This document shows positions 1 to 6,901 of a stretch of 15,818 nucleotides of DNA, one piece after another. Made by a program: the position numbers and the translations under genes. The first letter of the stretch is position 1. Every line of letters begins with the position of its first letter. The DNA is taken from the NCBI GenBank assembly GCA_910578335.1, contig CAJTPU010000036.1:1-15818 (forward strand). Direction: 5' to 3'. The notes under the pieces were generated by a model that was given only the letters and a program-made list of their open reading frames with translations, did no database searches and had not been told where the DNA came from. This DNA comes from an uncultured Lachnospiraceae bacterium (lineage in GTDB: Bacteria > Bacillota > Clostridia > Lachnospirales > Lachnospiraceae).

Positions 1-180
1 CTGGATATTAAGGCATTGACCCGCATTGTGGTAACGCATCGGCTGGAGGAAGGGCTGCTAAAGAAGTATGACAAGATTCTTGTTATGAAGGGCGGAAGTA
101 TCTGTGAGAAAGGTAGTTTTGCGGAATTGATAAAGCAGAAGGGATTGTTTTATTCGTTGTTTGTTGTTGCGCAAAGCTGA
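1..180 (+). CDS. ABC transporter ATP-binding protein, C-terminal fragment (5' end outside window)
   Basis: This is the last 59 codons of a gene that enters from the left. The reading frame is open from base 1 to a TGA at 178-180. The fragment carries the H-loop (switch) motif of ABC ATPases, TRIVVTHRL, with the switch histidine at fragment residue 13. It continues with YDKILVMKGGSICEKGSFAELI, the usual end of a nucleotide-binding domain in exporter-type ABC proteins. The upstream Walker A, signature and Walker B motifs and any membrane domain lie outside the window, so half-transporter versus separate ATPase cannot be decided, and neither can the substrate. No convincing terminator follows. 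The copper promoter begins about 100 bases downstream, so the next operon is probably independent. Confidence 0.85.
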   Translation: MDIKALTRIVVTHRLEEGLLKKYDKILVMKGGSICEKGSFAELIKQKGLFYSLFVVAQS

Positions 181-283
181 GGCGGCTAACGAGGAGCGGC
201 AATTCTTTATATTATCAATCGTATCTGACCATACCTGCATTTTGCAAGACGGCAGGCATAGAAATAAAAAAAACAAAAAGAAC

Positions 284-312
284 TTGCAATATACCCCGAT
301 GGGGTATATTAT
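284..312 (+). promoter_or_regulatory. Copper-operon promoter with CsoR-type operator between -35 and -10
   Basis: A perfect inverted repeat has arms ATATACCCC (289-297) and GGGGTATAT (301-309) around the spacer GAT. It overlaps a promoter-like pair: TTGCAA (284-289) as -35 and TATTAT (307-312) as -10, separated by 17 bp. The CCCC/GGGG core with flanking TA steps is the kind of site bound by CsoR-family repressors, and the gene 80 bases downstream encodes one. Seen: the palindrome and its position. Inferred: apo-CsoR blocks RNA polymerase here and Cu(I) relieves it, giving autoregulation of csoR-copA. The weak point is the -35, which matches consensus at only four of six bases. Confidence 0.85.
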
Positions 313-390
313 ATATGATAATAAAACAAAAGCAACAATAAATCGAACGATTATGGGAAAACTGTATACGAACAGAGAGGAAAATGCATA

Positions 391-717
391 ATGCAGAAAA
401 ATAGTACAGGACAGGAAGCAGGAAGCAAAGACTGCTGCCTAAGAACCAAAGAACGCTCTGACAAGGAATACAAAGACTTGCTTCACCGGCTAAACCGCAT
501 CGAGGGACAGATACGCGGCATTAAGGGCATGGTGGAAAAGGAAGCCTACTGCACTGATATTCTGGTGCAGGTTGCCGCGGTAAACGCCGCGCTGCACAGC
601 TTCAATAAGATACTTCTGGCAAACCATATCAAGACCTGTGTGGTAAAGGATATCAGGGAAGGAAAGGAAGAGACGGTGGAGGAGCTTTTGGACACTTTGA
701 AAAAGCTGATGAAGTGA
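391..717 (+). CDS. csoR: CsoR-family copper-sensing transcriptional repressor
   Basis: This 108-residue protein belongs to the CsoR/RcnR/FrmR family of all-helical DNA-binding repressors. LLHRLNRIEGQIRGIKGM (about residues 30-47) is the family hallmark near the N-terminus. The Cu(I)-sensing triad is visible as Cys54 (AYCTDIL), His79 and Cys83 (ANHIKTC). The spacing of 25 and 4 residues matches the C-H-C ligand set of M. tuberculosis CsoR (C36/H61/C65). This argues for copper over nickel/cobalt (RcnR) or formaldehyde (FrmR). An extra Cys15-Cys16 pair lies in the N-terminal tail and is of unknown use. The start is the ATG at 391, with AGAGAGG at 374-380; an ATG at 384 in another frame stops after a few codons. 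The gene lies between a matching operator and a copper ATPase, so it very likely controls its own operon. Confidence 0.95.
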   Translation: MQKNSTGQEAGSKDCCLRTKERSDKEYKDLLHRLNRIEGQIRGIKGMVEKEAYCTDILVQVAAVNAALHSFNKILLANHIKTCVVKDIREGKEETVEELLDTLKKLMK

Positions 718-725
718 GAAAGCAA

Positions 726-756
726 TAGGGTTAGGGTGTCAAAAGCCCGAATCCTA
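726..756 (+). other. Imperfect hairpin in the csoR-copA gap
   Basis: TAGGGTTAGGG (726-736) pairs with CCCGAATCCTA (746-756) as an 11-bp stem with one G-U pair, one A-G mismatch and a 9-base loop. No T-run follows, so it is not a classical terminator. It lies 20 bases upstream of the copA ribosome binding site (GGAAGGGAG, 772-780). It could affect message stability or the ratio of CsoR to CopA, but function is only inferred. Confidence 0.35.
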
Positions 757-787
757 ATGAGAGAATAATCCGGAAGGGAGAGTCAGG

Positions 788-3439
788 ATGGAACAATACA
801 CGGTTACAGGCATGAGCTGTGCCGCCTGCAGCGCCCGTGTGGAGAAGGCGGTCGGCAAGGTTGCCGGCGTGAGCGCCTGTTCGGTGAGTTTATTAACCAA
901 TTCCATGGGCGTAGAGGGAACTGCTTTGGAGCAGGATATTATTGCCGCCGTGGAGGCGGCAGGCTATGGCGCGGCACGGAAGACAAGCGAAAGGCAGGCG
1001 TCTGTGGATAAGGGCGGTGAAGAGACGGCACTTGCAGACAGGGAGACGCCGCTTTTGCAAAAAAGATTATGGGCGTCGCTGGTGTTTCTGGCTGTGCTTA
1101 TGTATATTTCCATGGGACATATGATGTGGGGCTGGTGGCTGCCTGTTTCGTTGGCGGACAACCATGTTGCCGTGGGGCTTTTGCAGCTTTTACTCACCGG
1201 CGTTATCATGGTGATTAACCAGCGCTTTTTTATCAGCGGCTTTAAGAGCCTGCTTCACGGAGCTCCCAATATGGACACTCTCGTGGCGCTGGGTGCAGGT
1301 GCTTCCTTTGTGTACAGCACGTATGCGCTTTTTGCCATGACAGAGGCGCAGGCAAAGGGCAATATGGAAGCGGTCATGACATATATGCACGAATTTTATT
1401 TTGAGTCCGCAGCCATGATACTGACCTTGATTACGGTGGGCAAGATGCTGGAGGCGCGCTCTAAAGGGCGCACCACGGATGCGCTGAAGGGGCTGATGAA
1501 GCTGGCGCCCAAAACGGCGGTAGTCTTAAAAGAAGGCGTGGAGACGGAGATTCCCATTGAACAGGTAAAAAAGGGTGATGTGTTCGTAGTCAGACCGGGT
1601 GAAAATATTCCTGTGGACGGCGTGGTGCTCGAAGGCAGCAGCGCGGTGAACGAGGCGGCGCTGACAGGGGAAAGCATACCGGTGGATAAACAAAAGGGAG
1701 ACGGCGTATCTGCGGCAACCTTAAATCAGTCAGGTTTTCTCAAATGCGAGGCGACACGGGTGGGGGAAGACACCACCCTGTCAAAAATCATACAGATGGT
1801 CAGCGACGCGGCGGCGACCAAAGCGCCTATTGCGAAAGTGGCAGACAGGGTATCCGGTGTCTTTGTGCCGGCAGTGATTGCGGTTGCGGCGGTTACGCTT
1901 TTGGTATGGCTGCTTGCAGGAAAGGATATCGGCTTTGCGCTGGCGCGGGGGATTTCCGTTCTGGTGATTAGCTGTCCCTGTGCGCTGGGGCTGGCAACGC
2001 CCGTTGCCATTATGGTCGGTAACGGCTGTGGTGCAAAAAACGGCATCTTGTTTAAAACGGCAGTTTCACTGGAGGAAGCCGGTAAGATGCGGATTGTGGC
2101 GTTAGATAAAACAGGAACCATTACAAGCGGAGAGCCAAAGGTAACGGATATCTATCCGGCGCAGGGTGTTTCCAAAGAGGAGCTGATACGCACGGCATGT
2201 GCCCTGGAGCAAAAAAGTGAGCATCCGCTGGCAAAAGCGGTCTTGGAGTATGCAAGAGAAAAAGGGATAGAGGCAGAAGAGGTAACAGATTTTCGGGTGC
2301 TGTCAGGAAGCGGGCTGGAAGCCGGAAGGCAGGGAGAGCTGCTTAGTGGCGGAAACTACCGGTTTATAAACGGCAGGGCGGAGATTGCAGAATCCATACA
2401 AAGAGAAGCGGAGAGACTGGCTGAGGAAGGCAAAACACCATTGTTTTTTGCAAGGGGCAGCAGCTTTGCAGGTATGATTGCCGTTGCGGATGTGATAAAG
2501 GAGGACAGCCCGCAGGCGGTAAGAGAGCTTCAAAATATGGGGCTTCGCGTGGTGATGCTGACCGGCGACAATGCGCGCACAGCAAAAGCCATTGGCAGGC
2601 AGGCGGGTGTGGACGAGGTAATCGCGGGTGTGCTGCCGGAGGGCAAGGAGAGCGTGATACGTTCCCTGAAGGAGCAGGGGAAGGTTGCCATGGTGGGAGA
2701 CGGCATCAATGACGCGCCTGCGCTGACAAGGGCGGATATCGGCATTGCCATCGGCGCGGGAACGGATATTGCCATAGATGCGGCGGACGTGGTACTGATG
2801 AAGAGCAGCCTGTGTGATGTGCCGGCGGCAATCAGATTAAGCCGCGCGACCCTTAAAAATATTCACGAAAACTTATTTTGGGCGTTTCTCTACAATGTCA
2901 TTGGGATTCCGCTGGCGGCAGGGCTCTGGATACCTGTTTTTGGCTGGAAGCTCAATCCGATGTTTGGCGCAGCAGCCATGAGCCTTTCCAGCTTTTGCGT
3001 GGTAACCAACGCCCTGCGTCTGAATCTGGTGGACATACATTCGGCAAAGTGGGACGGCAGGCACAGAAGGGCAGAAGCCTCAAGAGCGGCAGAAATTCCC
3101 CGGGCGGCAGGCGAAGAACAGGCGCAGAAAGCGGAAGATGGAAAGCGGGCTGAACAAGAGGCAGACCGGAAGATAGAAAGCGGGAAAAGAAATACGGGGA
3201 AACCCGATAAAGAAATGGAGGAAAATAAAATGGAAAAAACAATGAAAATCGAAGGTATGATGTGCGGACATTGCGAGGCGAGGGTAAAGAAATGCCTTGA
3301 GGCGCTGCCACAGGTCACGGAAGCAGTTGTCAGCCACGAGACGGGAAGCGCCGTTGTAAAGCTGAATGGAGAAATTGCCGACGAGACGCTGCAAAAGGCT
3401 GTGGAGGAGCAGGATTACAAAGTACTTTCTGTTATGTAA
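788..3439 (+). CDS. copA: Cu(I)-exporting P1B-type ATPase with C-terminal CopZ-like HMA domain
   Basis: This 883-residue pump exports Cu(I) across the cytoplasmic membrane using ATP. An N-terminal HMA domain (about 1-68) binds metal through GMSCAAC (Cys11, Cys14). The membrane core follows. The transport motif is CPC (396-398), the actuator TGES (293-296), and the phosphorylation site DKTGT has Asp440. The nucleotide-binding HP is at 479-480 and GDGIND at about 637-642; the late YN and MSS-type membrane motifs are also present. These assign the copper (P1B-1) class. The core ends near residue 750. A charged Glu/Lys/Arg/Ala-rich linker (about 753-814) then leads to a second HMA domain with GMMCGHC (Cys826, Cys829). 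This domain is normally a separate CopZ gene in related bacteria, so the protein is longer than a typical CopA. It follows csoR by 70 bp and has its own ribosome binding site. Confidence 0.96.
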   Translation: MEQYTVTGMSCAACSARVEKAVGKVAGVSACSVSLLTNSMGVEGTALEQDIIAAVEAAGYGAARKTSERQASVDKGGEETALADRETPLLQKRLWASLVFLAVLMYISMGHMMWGWWLPVSLADNHVAVGLLQLLLTGVIMVINQRFFISGFKSLLHGAPNMDTLVALGAGASFVYSTYALFAMTEAQAKGNMEAVMTYMHEFYFESAAMILTLITVGKMLEARSKGRTTDALKGLMKLAPKTAVVLKEGVETEIPIEQVKKGDVFVVRPGENIPVDGVVLEGSSAVNEAALTGESIPVDKQKGDGVSAATLNQSGFLKCEATRVGEDTTLSKIIQMVSDAAATKAPIAKVADRVSGVFVPAVIAVAAVTLLVWLLAGKDIGFALARGISVLVISCPCALGLATPVAIMVGNGCGAKNGILFKTAVSLEEAGKMRIVALDKTGTITSGEPKVTDIYPAQGVSKEELIRTACALEQKSEHPLAKAVLEYAREKGIEAEEVTDFRVLSGSGLEAGRQGELLSGGNYRFINGRAEIAESIQREAERLAEEGKTPLFFARGSSFAGMIAVADVIKEDSPQAVRELQNMGLRVVMLTGDNARTAKAIGRQAGVDEVIAGVLPEGKESVIRSLKEQGKVAMVGDGINDAPALTRADIGIAIGAGTDIAIDAADVVLMKSSLCDVPAAIRLSRATLKNIHENLFWAFLYNVIGIPLAAGLWIPVFGWKLNPMFGAAAMSLSSFCVVTNALRLNLVDIHSAKWDGRHRRAEASRAAEIPRAAGEEQAQKAEDGKRAEQEADRKIESGKRNTGKPDKEMEENKMEKTMKIEGMMCGHCEARVKKCLEALPQVTEAVVSHETGSAVVKLNGEIADETLQKAVEEQDYKVLSVM
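3217..3232 (+). promoter_or_regulatory. Internal ribosome binding site and ATG for a free 69-residue CopZ-like chaperone
   Basis: Inside copA, GGAGG at 3217-3221 is followed after 8 bases by an ATG (3230-3232) in the same reading frame (codon 815). Translation from it would give a protein of 69 residues (3230-3439) that begins MEKTMKIEGMMCGHC and contains exactly one HMA domain. That is the usual size and layout of stand-alone CopZ chaperones. The site lies at the end of the low-complexity linker, so the break falls at a domain boundary. Seen: the motif, spacing and frame. Inferred: that ribosomes start here and make both a fused pump and a soluble chaperone. Confidence 0.55.
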
Positions 3440-3502
3440 CAGGAAAATGTGAGTTTCGCAATTATTTGATGCTCGAATCTTGATATAACAAAAACGTATG
3501 GG

Positions 3503-3549
3503 AAAGCCCTGTGTTCGTTGCAAAAGCAAAGGTACGGGGTTTTTCTGTC
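3503..3549 (+). terminator. Rho-independent terminator of the copper operon
   Basis: AAAGCCCTGT (3503-3512) pairs with ACGGGGTTTT (3534-3543) as a 10-bp stem with two G-U pairs. The loop contains a second small hairpin, TTGC-AAAA-GCAA (3518-3529). The stem runs into TTTTTCTGTCTGT. It starts 64 bases after the copA stop codon and separates the copper operon from the lacZ promoter. Confidence 0.65.
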
Positions 3550-3611
3550 TGTAAAAATCGCAGTGCTGCATCGGAAATCCGCGGTACGCACCGGAAAATG
3601 CATTTGGGATA

Positions 3612-3652
3612 TTGGATAAAATGTCCGGGGGTGTTATACTTGTGAAAAGGAG
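3612..3652 (+). promoter_or_regulatory. Probable lacZ promoter and ribosome binding site
   Basis: TTGGAT (3612-3617) and TATACT (3635-3640) are separated by 17 bp and sit just upstream of AAGGAG (3647-3652), which is 9 bases before the lacZ ATG. The -10 is good but the -35 matches consensus at only three bases, so an activator may be needed. The 5' leader would be short. I saw no clear CcpA (cre) site or palindromic operator in the 222-bp gap. Confidence 0.4.
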
Positions 3653-3661
3653 ACAGAGGCT

Positions 3662-6600
3662 ATGGAGAAATTTGACAATACGAAAATCAGTAATCCGGAA
3701 TTTTACAAAGAGAATTGCCTCAAGGCACATTCCGACCATGTATCTTATCCTTCATGGGAGGCATATAGACGGGGGGAGAACCCTTACCGCCACAGCCTGA
3801 ATGGTCTGTGGAAATTTTCTTATGCGAGAAATTTATCCTGTGCAGCACTGGATTTTGCAGATGCAGCGTATGACTGTCATACATGGGAGGACATCAGGGT
3901 GCCCGCGCACATTCAGATGGAGGGGTATGATGTGCCCCAGTATGCCAACACCCAGTATCCGTGGGACGGCAGGGAGGAAATCGGCATTGGGGAAATTCCC
4001 ACGGTGTTTAATCCTGTGGCAGATTACGTCACATATTTTGATTTGCCGGAAGGCTTTTTGGGACATCCGGTATGTATTTCCTTTCAGGGAGTGGAGAGCG
4101 CCATGATTCTTTGGTGCAACGGAGTCTATGTGGGATACAGTGAGGATTCCTTTACGCCCGCTGAATTTGACCTGACGGCATATGTGCGGGAAAGGAATAA
4201 TAAGCTGGCGGTGCGGGTGGTAAAATGGTCGGCGGGAAGCTGGTGCGAGGACCAGGATTTTTACCGTTTTTCCGGCATTTTTCGTGATGTGTACCTTTAC
4301 ACGAAGCCGCAGGTTCATGTGGAGGACATCCGCGTAGAAACAATACTGACGGATACATACCAAAAAGGGACGCTCAGGCTGTCGTTTGCATCGTCAGGCA
4401 GCGGCAGTGTCCGCGCCGTGCTTTTGGAAGGAGAAAAAAGGTGTGCAGAGGCTTTTTGTGCGCTGGAAGAAAATGACGGTGCGAAGGAAGCCGAAAGCGC
4501 AGACATGGTACTTCAGGTAGAAAATCCAAAGCTTTGGAGCAGCGAGCAGCCGTTTCTTTATGAGCTGCGGCTGGAAGTATTTGACGAAAAGAAAGTGCTG
4601 CAGGAGGTGATTCCCCAGCGCATAGGGTTTCGGGAGATAAAAATAGAAAACAGTACGATATACCTAAACGGGCAGCGGATTGTATTTCACGGCGTCAACC
4701 GACATGAGTTCAGCTCCCTGCGGGGGCGTGCGGTGACGAGGGAAGAGACTCTTAAGGATATTGTCACTATGAAGCAGAACAATATCAATGCCGTCAGAAC
4801 CAGCCATTACCCCAATTCCTCCATGTTTTATGAGCTGTGCGACGAGTACGGTATTTATGTGCTGGATGAAAATAATATGGAAACCCACGGCTCTTGGGAT
4901 GCTTATCTGCGCGGCGTATCGGGCATGGAAGAGGTGATACCCGGGGATAATCCCCGTTTTCAGGAGATGCTTTTAGACCGTGTGCGCTCCGTGTATGAGA
5001 GGGATAAAAACCATGCCTGCGTTATTATCTGGTCCATCGGCAACGAGTCTTTTGGCGGGAAGGTGCCTCTTGCCATGGCAGACTTGTTCAGAAGTCTCGA
5101 TAAGACCAGACCGGTGCATTACGAAGGCGTGTACCCGGACCCGCGCTATCCGGAGACGTCGGATATTTACAGCCGCATGTACCCTTCCGTCGCGGAGCTG
5201 CGGGGGTATCTGGGCGGGCACAGGGACAAGCCCTGTATTTTGTGCGAATATTCTCATGCCATGGGAAATTCCTGCGGCGCGCTCTTTCTGTATACGGAAT
5301 ACGCCTACGAGGAGCCTTTGTATCAGGGCGGCTTTATCTGGGACTACATCGACCAGTCCATTGCCAAAAAAGACCGCTATGGCAAGTGGTTTCAGGCATA
5401 TGGCGGTGACTTTGGGGAGCGTCCTACGGATTATAATTTTAGCGGGAACGGCATTGTGACAGCAGAAGAACGTAAGCCTTCGCCCAAGATGCAGGAGGTA
5501 AAATACTGCTATCAGTTTATCAAGGTAAAAATAGGAACAGATTTCGCAGACGGTTCCAAGGGGACGGGAGTTTTCATGGAGGTGGAAAACCGTCATCTCT
5601 TTACGGGAACAGAAGCCTACGACTGTGTTGCAGAGCTCTTCCGGTACGGTGTGTCTGTAAAGGCACTTCCCGTTGACACGGCAGTAAGGCCCCTTGCCAA
5701 AAAGGTCATCCTTCTGCCCCTGACCATACCGGAGGAGGCAGGAGAATATCTTGTCAGGGTGTCCTTCCGGTTAAAGAAAGAAACCTGCTGGGCGCCTGCA
5801 GGATATGAAATTGCTTTTGGAGAAGGTATATTCCGTGCGGGAGGCAGAAAAGCGGACGCAGAGACCGGACTGCTGCCGTGGGCGCGAAACGGTTTGCAGA
5901 CAAAGCAGGATGCCGAATGGGAAAGCGGGCTGCGGCAAATGCAGGCTGCAGTGCAGGAAGGCGGCGTGCGCAAACAAGCGGCATCGGGCGGTAACGGTGC
6001 CTGCAGAGAGCGTTTTCAGGTGATTCATGGCAAACACAATATCGGTGTTCGTGGAGAGCATTTTGAAGTGCTTTTTTCTGTTTTAAGCGGCGGGCTGGTT
6101 TCCTACCGCTATGGCGGAAGGGAGCTTTTGGCGGAAATTCCCATGCCTAATTTCTGGAGAGCGCCTACGGACAACGACAGGGGCAACGGGATGCCTGCGA
6201 GGTATGGGCAGTGGAAGCTGGCAAGTCTGTATATGGCGGCGGCAGGCGGGGAACAGGGGAAGAGAAATCCCGAGGTCACGGAGTCAGAAGGCGTAGTAGA
6301 GGTAACCTACCGCTATGATATGCCGACTGTGCCGGCGAGCGGCTGCGAAGTATGCTATTATGTACAGACGGACGGCTCGATAGGCGTAAGGCTTACTTAT
6401 GAGCCGGTGGAGGGCTTAAGTGAGATGCCGGAATTTGGGATGCTGTTTAAGCTGCATGCAGATTATGACAGAGTAGAGTGGTACGGCTATGGACCACAGG
6501 AAACCTATGCGGACCGCAAGGCAGGCGCAAAGCTTGGCATCTACCGCAACAGGGCGGCGGATAATATGGCGCCCTATCTGGTGCCGCAGGAATGTGGCAA

Positions 6601-6889
6601 CAAGGCAGGCGTGCGCTGGGGAAAGGTGACGGATGCATATGGAAGGGGGCTTATGTTTGCTTCCCCCACGGAAATGAATTTTTCCGTACTGCCCTATACG
6701 CCCCATGAAATAGAAAATGCGAAACATGCCTATGAGCTTCCCGAGGTACATTACACGGTTGTCAGAGTATCCTCCGAGCAAATGGGCGTGGGCGGCGACG
6801 ATAGCTGGGGGGCGCGGACGCATCCGGAGTACCTTATTGACGTGAGCAAAAAGAAAGAATTGTGGTTTTTCTTAAAAGGATTGATGTAA
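3662..6889 (+). CDS. lacZ: Beta-galactosidase, glycoside hydrolase family 2 (LacZ type)
   Basis: This enzyme hydrolyses terminal beta-galactosides in the cytoplasm; no signal peptide is seen. At 1075 residues it is a little longer than E. coli LacZ (1024) and has the same domain order: jelly-roll sugar-binding domain (about 40-215), Ig-like domain, TIM barrel (about 327-620), a second Ig-like domain, and a C-terminal beta-sandwich. The acid/base is Glu462 in WSIGNESFGG and the nucleophile is Glu529 in ILCEYSHAMGNS. Metal-site residues Glu407 and His409 lie in NMETHG. Trp1049 in GGDDSWGAR matches E. coli Trp999. Residues about 727-784 form an Ala/Gln/Gly-rich insertion between the second Ig domain and the C-terminal sandwich, which accounts for the extra length. 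No permease or lac-type regulator is adjacent. The FAD dehydrogenase gene starts 12 bp after the stop, suggesting one message. Confidence 0.95.
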   Translation: MEKFDNTKISNPEFYKENCLKAHSDHVSYPSWEAYRRGENPYRHSLNGLWKFSYARNLSCAALDFADAAYDCHTWEDIRVPAHIQMEGYDVPQYANTQYPWDGREEIGIGEIPTVFNPVADYVTYFDLPEGFLGHPVCISFQGVESAMILWCNGVYVGYSEDSFTPAEFDLTAYVRERNNKLAVRVVKWSAGSWCEDQDFYRFSGIFRDVYLYTKPQVHVEDIRVETILTDTYQKGTLRLSFASSGSGSVRAVLLEGEKRCAEAFCALEENDGAKEAESADMVLQVENPKLWSSEQPFLYELRLEVFDEKKVLQEVIPQRIGFREIKIENSTIYLNGQRIVFHGVNRHEFSSLRGRAVTREETLKDIVTMKQNNINAVRTSHYPNSSMFYELCDEYGIYVLDENNMETHGSWDAYLRGVSGMEEVIPGDNPRFQEMLLDRVRSVYERDKNHACVIIWSIGNESFGGKVPLAMADLFRSLDKTRPVHYEGVYPDPRYPETSDIYSRMYPSVAELRGYLGGHRDKPCILCEYSHAMGNSCGALFLYTEYAYEEPLYQGGFIWDYIDQSIAKKDRYGKWFQAYGGDFGERPTDYNFSGNGIVTAEERKPSPKMQEVKYCYQFIKVKIGTDFADGSKGTGVFMEVENRHLFTGTEAYDCVAELFRYGVSVKALPVDTAVRPLAKKVILLPLTIPEEAGEYLVRVSFRLKKETCWAPAGYEIAFGEGIFRAGGRKADAETGLLPWARNGLQTKQDAEWESGLRQMQAAVQEGGVRKQAASGGNGACRERFQVIHGKHNIGVRGEHFEVLFSVLSGGLVSYRYGGRELLAEIPMPNFWRAPTDNDRGNGMPARYGQWKLASLYMAAAGGEQGKRNPEVTESEGVVEVTYRYDMPTVPASGCEVCYYVQTDGSIGVRLTYEPVEGLSEMPEFGMLFKLHADYDRVEWYGYGPQETYADRKAGAKLGIYRNRAADNMAPYLVPQECGNKAGVRWGKVTDAYGRGLMFASPTEMNFSVLPYTPHEIENAKHAYELPEVHYTVVRVSSEQMGVGGDDSWGARTHPEYLIDVSKKKELWFFLKGLM

Positions 6890-6901
6890 ACGGAGGTATG
6901 C

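Noticed and set aside
234..256. CCTGC/GCAGG inverted repeat as terminator of the ABC gene
   Set aside because: Only five pairs, a 13-base loop and no T-run on the + strand.
161..391. Open frame of 76 codons covering the gap before csoR
   Set aside because: It runs through the promoter and operator, has no ribosome binding site, starts inside the ABC gene, and its translation is low in complexity with no family resemblance.
3545..3611. CcpA (cre) site or lac-type operator before lacZ
   Set aside because: The partial symmetry around CCGCGGTACGCACCGG is imperfect and does not fit the cre consensus.
3080..3739. Long minus-strand open frame (219 codons) over the end of copA and the lacZ start
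   Set aside because: It is antisense to the CopA linker and HMA domain, which have clear motifs, and covers the terminator; the translation looks like a composition shadow.
4973..5596. Minus-strand open frame of 207 codons inside lacZ
   Set aside because: It lies opposite the catalytic core of LacZ; no motif or ribosome binding site is present.
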